Source: Adineta ricciae
Lineage: Eukaryota > Rotifera > Eurotatoria > Adinetida > Adinetidae
DNA: 64,000 bases
Direction: 5' to 3'
Assembly (NCBI GenBank): GCA_905250025.1
Contig: CAJNOJ010000162.1
Location: forward strand, 178,110-242,109
Part shown: positions 58,236 through 64,000 of the stretch, one piece after another
Numbering within the stretch: position 1 is the first letter of the stretch
Layout: each line of letters opens with the position of its first letter
Position numbers and translations under genes: made by a program
The notes under the pieces: model-generated
What the model was told of the DNA's origin: nothing
Seen by the model: the letters and a program-made list of their open reading frames with translations, nothing else
Database searches by the model: none

Positions 58236-58489
58236 TGGAATTGACGATTACTTTCGAAATAATCTATTTCGTAAAACAAAGAAAAGTTAAGGTTTTAAAG
58301 TTACTTATAGATGAACCAATCTGAATGTAGAGGAAAAATGTAATGCATTAATGCATTAAAAATCAAATTATGCATTTCGCTCTACGCATACACCATTGTA
58401 ATTGCGTGAATGAACGGCTTTCATTCATATGGAATTCCTCACAAGACGAATTCTGATTTTAGGTAACGTTTTGCCAATGGGAACATCAG

Positions 58490-58930
58490 GCGAAGTAGTT
58501 AATCTGTTGATTCCGATAATGTACTTGTTAAATACGAATAAAGAGAATAACATAGAAAATCACTTGAAGAAATGAGATTTTCATCAGCTAGAATTCACGT
58601 CGACTACGATTTTTATTGAACAGAAGAGCTCGATTACTCACTACTGTTGATGTGACACCATTCGGCGTAGTTATTTGTATATGTCGAACAGTTAAAATAG
58701 TAAATACACTAATGATGATAAACGGTACAGTGGCTGAAACAGTGGTTTGAATAGCATAAAATTGTGTGTAAGTGTGGAATCAACCGGTTCTATACTGGGC
58801 ATGTATTGCAGCTGTTTCATATCCAGCAAGATCAACATCGGTTCGAGAGATGATCACTCATGTTAAGCCGAGAGTATTGAAGAGAAGAATTTGGACAGTT
58901 GAGATTTCAATAAAATAACATAAACACATC
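58490..58930 (-). pseudogene. GPCR relic, block B copy
   Basis: Fragments homologous to 21973-22596 (TM5, TM6 and parts of the first half) with further deletions and frameshifts; no open frame remains. It confirms that the receptor is under no constraint in this block. Confidence 0.55.
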
Positions 58931-59802
58931 CTCAAAATGGCCTAAAATTTCCTTCTCAGATCTGTTTATATAGCTCACCAGGAAACTGATTCATGTATGA
59001 AAACAACGTCTATTTTCTGGCGGATTTCATTGCGTACCACTTCGTTTTCAATGGTTCAAAACAACCCCATGGAAAGTTTTCATAAATGTTAAATTCAGGA
59101 CTTGTATAAGACTGTTTCGGTATGATGTATTTCCTTGCACGAGCGAATTGTTTCCATATAAAAAACGAACTCTTGTCTTTATCCTACTGAATTCTATGTT
59201 GTTGCTTGCTAATAAGTGATGCACGAATACATAGGCCTTTCAAATACTATTATAATATTTGTTTCCTGTGGTACACTGATTTGAGATATAGTCGTAGAAA
59301 TTCTTTATCAACATGACTTGAGAAATGTACGTATAAATGTTATTTTTCACAAGGATTACCATTGAAATGTCGCGAGATCCGCTAATCTACTTATAAATTC
59401 ATCAACTATTCCTTTTATACAAGGAAATATATCGTATTAAGGTCACCCAACGGGTTTACTTCATGACTATTTTGCAATGTTTTGAAACAAAATAATTGAC
59501 AAGCACATTTGTTTTTGATTATTCCTCTACTACTTGGTACATTTCTACTGTTTGAGTCATAATTTGAACCTATACGCATAAAAATGCGCATTCGTTGACA
59601 TTTTAGTATGCGTAGAAAACAAGTGATGAGTGTCAATGAATATATATTGATGCTTAGCGATGAAAAATAAGCAGTGTAAAGGTCTCTTAGCTAGTATCGA
59701 TTTTGAGTACTTTACTTAACGATAGCAAGAGCGCATGCCAATTCGATGTTTCCCTATGCATAGAATCTTCTTTCTTTTTACCAAGTAGATCGAGTTGAAT
59801 CG
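58931..59802. other. Intergenic upstream of the 5'-nucleotidase, block B
   Basis: Aligned with 22840-23712 and similarly AT-rich. A minus frame at 59415-59636 has no counterpart in block A. Nothing else supported. Confidence 0.45.
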
Positions 59803-61419
59803 ATGGTTTTTGTTGATATCGATCGATGGAAAGCGATGCTCATTCCACACGGTGCTGCATACGTTTTCCTATCAGCAGTTATATTCTGTCTGCTAGTTTT
59901 GACTTCTATTTATGGAACATTATGGCGACACAAAAGAGATTCGTCACAAATTACGTCACCAAATAATCTGAACACTATTATTGGTTTTCCGCCACGTTTA
60001 CCTAATGACAGAGATTATGTTCAATGGACGTTTTTACATATGAACGATGTTTATGAATTGTTGCCACAGGACAATGGACACAAAGGTGGTTTAGCTCGTG
60101 TTGCATATTTACGACAGCTATTACTGGAAGAAAATCCTTCAACATATACCATTCTTGCTGGCGATTTTGTCTCGCCCTCCGCATTGAGTACAGCAAAAGT
60201 CAATGGAAGACCTTTGAATGGTAGACAGATGATTGCAACAATGAATTCTCTTGGACTAGATTATGTCACATTTGGTAACCATGAGTTCGATATTACCGAA
60301 AACGAGTTATTGTCAAGGATGAACGAATCTAATTTTTCATGGATTAGTTCGAATGTTTTTAAAATCAATAGTAATCAACCAATCGGATCTAGTTTAACCT
60401 ATAAAATTCTCACGATCAGCCGCGTTCGGATACTTCTCATTGGTTTAACACTCGCTACTCCATCGACCTATGCTCGTTTTACAAACGATTCATCGTTGGT
60501 CAACTATACTCGACAATTTCTAGCACAATTTCCTAATGAATCGTATGATGTTCTTGTCGCACTTACTCATTTAGACATCGCTCGCGATATCGAACTCGCT
60601 TCGAATATTCCTCAAATCGACTTGATCCTCGGCGGACATGAGCATGAAGATGTGTCATATTTACGAGGTCCAAAGTACACACCAATTCATAAAGCAGATG
60701 CCAATGCCTACACAGTGTTTATTCACCGATGTGTGTACAATATCGATACAAAAGAGTTTCGCGTTTACAGTACACTGACAAGAGTAACGGAAGACATAGC
60801 CGAAGAGGAGAAAACTGCAAACGTGGCTAAGCATTGGTATAATTTAGGTATTCAAGCATTCACTCGACTGGGATATGTACCACAAGAAACTATTTCCTGT
60901 TTACCAGCAGGTGTTAATCTTGATGGAAGATCAGAAGCTATTCGATCTTCACAAACTCTCCTATCTGATACAGTTTGTAAAAGTATGATGTATGCGACAT
61001 CGATGTATCGATCAACGATAAGTATATTTAACAGCGGAGCAATACGTATCGATGACATCCTTCGCGATACGATCATCGGCTATGATGTGTTACGTGTATT
61101 ACCTTTTGTTAATTATCTTTCAATTCTTTCTGTTCCGGGCACAATTCTCTCTGAAGTTTTAAGGTCGTCGATGATGTTGAAAGGAAACGGAATGTTTCTT
61201 TCGTACAACGGAATACAGACATCGGATGGAGGAACAACGTGGCTGGCCGATGGCGTCAACGTTGCAACAAGTGGTATGAATTATACAATTGTAACTATCG
61301 ACTATGCAAGAGTGAATACTGGATTGAATCATTCAAATGTTTCAGTTGTAAAAACGTTAAATATCACTCAAACAAATGCTTTAATGACTTATTTGAAAAT
61401 AAAATATCCACCTTGTTAA
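59803..61419 (+). CDS. Membrane-anchored 5'-nucleotidase, block B copy
   Basis: 538 codons, intronless, intact. About 31 residues differ from block A (roughly 94% identity). Changes cluster in the N-terminal anchor region and the linker around 'VAKHWYNLG'; all metal-site motifs ('HMNDVYEL', 'AGDFVSPS', 'GNHEFD', 'LTHLD', 'GGHEHED') and 'FNSGAIRIDD' are unchanged. Both copies therefore look functional. Confidence 0.88.
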   Translation: MVFVDIDRWKAMLIPHGAAYVFLSAVIFCLLVLTSIYGTLWRHKRDSSQITSPNNLNTIIGFPPRLPNDRDYVQWTFLHMNDVYELLPQDNGHKGGLARVAYLRQLLLEENPSTYTILAGDFVSPSALSTAKVNGRPLNGRQMIATMNSLGLDYVTFGNHEFDITENELLSRMNESNFSWISSNVFKINSNQPIGSSLTYKILTISRVRILLIGLTLATPSTYARFTNDSSLVNYTRQFLAQFPNESYDVLVALTHLDIARDIELASNIPQIDLILGGHEHEDVSYLRGPKYTPIHKADANAYTVFIHRCVYNIDTKEFRVYSTLTRVTEDIAEEEKTANVAKHWYNLGIQAFTRLGYVPQETISCLPAGVNLDGRSEAIRSSQTLLSDTVCKSMMYATSMYRSTISIFNSGAIRIDDILRDTIIGYDVLRVLPFVNYLSILSVPGTILSEVLRSSMMLKGNGMFLSYNGIQTSDGGTTWLADGVNVATSGMNYTIVTIDYARVNTGLNHSNVSVVKTLNITQTNALMTYLKIKYPPC

Positions 61420-62542
61420 AGATAATGTACAAAATATTATTAGCCAGGATTGATTTCCAGTTTTCCAGAAGAAACTACGTCCTTATTAATAATGCTCATT
61501 GATAGTTTTAAAAAAATGGAAAAAAAGAGAAAAATAGCTTGCACTGATGAAGTATTTTTCTCCGACACCAACTTGTTTTTCCTGACTACGAAACTAATTT
61601 ACTATTTATAACCTAGACAATCATATAACAATGTAAATATCAACGATCCAGTCGAACACGAGGGCCTCCGGAAGTAAAAAAAATATGTACATGTTTCTAT
61701 GTTAACCTACGCGTCTGGCCTTGATTGAACGAGACAATCTGTTACAGTTTGATTTTCGCAATTAGATACTATTTTTCTAGAAACTCGAAAAGATGAGAGA
61801 GAGAGACTAGTCCAGTCCATTCCCTTCCATGACAAGCACTGCTTAAACTACCAGAACGAATGCGGCGCGTCCTTCAGATCAAATCTTTAGTTGACTAGCG
61901 ACTGGAAAACACGTTTCAACTAACAAGTGTAAATCTCACAAACGAAAAATATGATATTTTCAATTGATACTAAAACGTATATTTAGCATATATAGATTGT
62001 TCCAGGAATAGTTTCATTTAGTAGAAGACTTGTTGATGATATACACAACAATACTAAGACAAAAATTGAGTCAGTTCGTTTGAAATTGCCGGCGAGATCT
62101 ACATTTCACAAGAAAGTCAAATGAGCGAAACACATTTTACAATGATTCTTGAATTATGAAGGTAAAATACGAAAGAATTGACTGCGTGTGATATAGAACC
62201 AAAGCATTTATTAATAAGAAATCGTTCATTCGATAAAATCGAGAAGGATCATTGTCTATCCTTCTACTGCGGAAAGAGGGAAAGTAATGTCAATGTACAA
62301 TCTGAGATGAGAACATTTGCTTATTCTCATGAAGAAAAAAAACTCAATGACGTGACAAGAGAAGAAGAAAAATAAGGAAAAAAGTCGAGAATGCTCGTTG
62401 GGTACTAATATAGTCCGGAGCTAAAATAGTTCATAGAACGAGGTTAATTATGTAGGCATTCATCTTGTCGAAGGGAATAATCGAAAGGAACGAATTTAAA
62501 AGTTTGGTCAATGTAATTCAATAGGCGTGCATTCGTGCTATC
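61420..62542. other. Intergenic, block B
   Basis: Shorter than the block A counterpart through several deletions. The small frame seen at 26188 in block A is shifted by a 4-base insertion here. No gene supported. Confidence 0.45.
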
Positions 62543-62878
62543 CTAAATAGACAAGAAGAAAATCTCGTGCAAATAGTTCGAAGAGTCATTCGACTTACTA
62601 TCGTGATACCGGCGGAGTCGATGTCGACTAGTTTCCTGAGGAGATCCAGTTTGGCTGTCGCAAATCAGGCGACAAGAAGAAGAAGAATGAGAACTATCAT
62701 TCAAACAGCGTTGACATGATGCTGCTTGACGGTGTTTGTTCGTTGATCGGTCAAGTAAATCTTGAATAAAGGTCTTGGCTTTGTAGAGATCAATCTCAGA
62801 CGCGGACTGCTCAGCACTTGGACGAGCTAAGGAGAAGTTGATCCATAGAGTCAGGATTACGAAGAGAATCTTCCACAT
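62543..62878 (-). CDS. Small secreted four-cysteine peptide precursor, block B copy
   Basis: 111 codons; signal peptide MWKILFVILTLWINFSLA, then 'SCQRCLNDSSHSSSSCRLIC' with all four cysteines at the same spacing. Most of the ~23 base differences from block A change the residue (for example PKT to AKT, SKSKH to STNKH). Either the peptide evolves very fast outside its cysteines or the frame is only weakly constrained. Confidence 0.5.
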   Translation of the reverse strand: MWKILFVILTLWINFSLARPSAEQSASEIDLYKAKTFIQDLLDRSTNKHRQAASCQRCLNDSSHSSSSCRLICDSQTGSPQETSRHRLRRYHDSKSNDSSNYLHEIFFLSI

Positions 62879-63279
62879 TCGTTAACCGAATATGCGACGA
62901 AAGTTATGTTTGAATAAATGAGGAAATGATCGATTTCTCTTCTGTTTTTATACACACGAACAAGTTTCGAACATACATCTGTGAAGGTAATTATTAATTA
63001 GAGTTCTTTCGATGATACGAACACATATGTCTAATAGGCGTGAATGAGAACGAAAGAAAAGCAAAAGTTGTTATGTTATTTGTATTTCATTGTATTTGAT
63101 AGACTAAGAAAATGAATAAACAAAAGTTGTCTTTGATCAATATCACTGATATGTAGTGTAGAAAACAAAAGATGGCCATCAAGAATGACGAAACCTTGCA
63201 GACGAAAATTCAGATATATTTTAGAACTTCGATCAAATTTCGAGTAGTTATTATACGGTCTCAATGATATAGTTAGCAA

Positions 63280-64000
63280 TCAAGTACAAGTGACATTTGA
63301 GGCGGTTATTGTTAATCGACCTGTGCCAACATCCGCTGACATTTGACAGTTTACTATTACCGACAATAAATCACCATGAAAAACATGCATTTGCACTATT
63401 TCATTGGGTACACCTTGAAGTGAGACAATAACTGTACTATTGACTGGCTTAATTTCGGTAATACGTTGTCGACTGATGGCTGTCCATTTATTCCATTCAC
63501 CAAGAACAGCATAATATGTTTGATCTGGATCGCTCAATTGCATTAAAGGTGACACATACCAAAGACATATTGATAGATCGCCACAATCGGAAGCTGAAAC
63601 ATCTAACGTATTAACATCTGAAAATGTGTCAACAGCATCAGGATCGTCATATGACCAGATGACTCCAGCTTCTGCGCCGATCATCGATGGAGATATCATA
63701 TAATCTAGTTGCATTGCCGATGCGAATATCGTATGAAATGTTTGGTTACTTCTGAAAATTCCAAAAAAAAATCGAATCATAAACACAAGAAAAAGATTTC
63801 TATTTACATTGTTGTCCTTGTTGAATAAAGTTCACCCTGTGAAACACCATTGTAGTATGCCCACTCAGATACTAAAGTATTGATCATTGTCAACGGTCGA
63901 TCTGGTTTTAATATTAAACCATCTTGTCGACAACATTTCATGATACGCGAACTGTTTGTATAATTAATAGCATCGCCAGGTCCGACAGGTCCTGTAGAGA
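63280..64000 (-). CDS. 3' part of the glycoside-hydrolase-like gene, block B copy (cut by window end)
   Basis: Exon 4 is 63280-63751 and exon 3 is 63808-63991, matching exons 4 and 3 of the complete gene at 27263-29667; the window ends inside the next intron. The sequence is intact and close to block A ('QLDYMISPSMIGAEAGVIWS', 'GEWNKWTAISRQRITEIKP'). Longer upstream frames that run through the intron (starting near 63786) are not real. Confidence 0.7.

Overview
The window looks like nuclear DNA of a bdelloid rotifer or a close relative. It is AT-rich and has compact multi-exon genes with mostly 37-110 bp introns. It carries clear animal orthologues (protein kinase D, RNF41/NRDP1, ELAC1, SOSS-B, SNU13, Otx) next to families I associate with bdelloids: Hint-domain secreted proteins, decayed LDL-receptor class A genes, divergent GPCRs and a phage-tail-collar-like fragment. 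The organism call is an inference from gene content; no marker gene is present.

Layout. 1-5.2 kb is single-copy: a GPCR, a Ly6-like protein, and the first part of a transposase-like zinc-finger gene. From about 5.22 kb to 27.98 kb lies block A: the end of that gene, a broken coiled-coil gene, PKD (-), then ELAC1, SOSS-B and a C15orf61 homologue (+) meeting RNF41 (-) tail to tail, then Otx (-), SNU13 and a NOPCHAP1-like gene (-), a broken GPCR, a membrane 5'-nucleotidase (+), a small secreted peptide (-) and the 3' half of a glycosidase-like gene. 28-41.7 kb is single-copy: the rest of that gene, a very large four-module fusion gene, a decayed LDLa gene, a small MITE-like element, and an astacin protease fused to a Hint domain. 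Position 41686 is a lone N. After it, block B (41687-64000) repeats block A in the same order and orientation at roughly 93-97% identity, and the window ends inside the repeat.

Working together. The three + genes ELAC1, SOSS-B and C15orf61, and the pair NOPCHAP1-like plus SNU13, are spaced like operons of a trans-splicing animal: short gaps, a pyrimidine-rich AG just before the downstream ATG, and in the second case a poly(A) signal overlapping the upstream stop codon. SNU13 is a box C/D snoRNP core protein and NOPCHAP1 is a chaperone of box C/D assembly, so that pair may be functionally coupled.

The most novel items are: a pair of phase-matched, mutually exclusive exons in the kinase domain of PKD, conserved in both blocks; the astacin-mucin-Hint protein; the DUF924 / FSH1 pseudo-hydrolase / DUF2828-like / leucine-rich-repeat fusion; and the A/B duplication itself, most simply read as two haplotypes joined by the assembler at the N.
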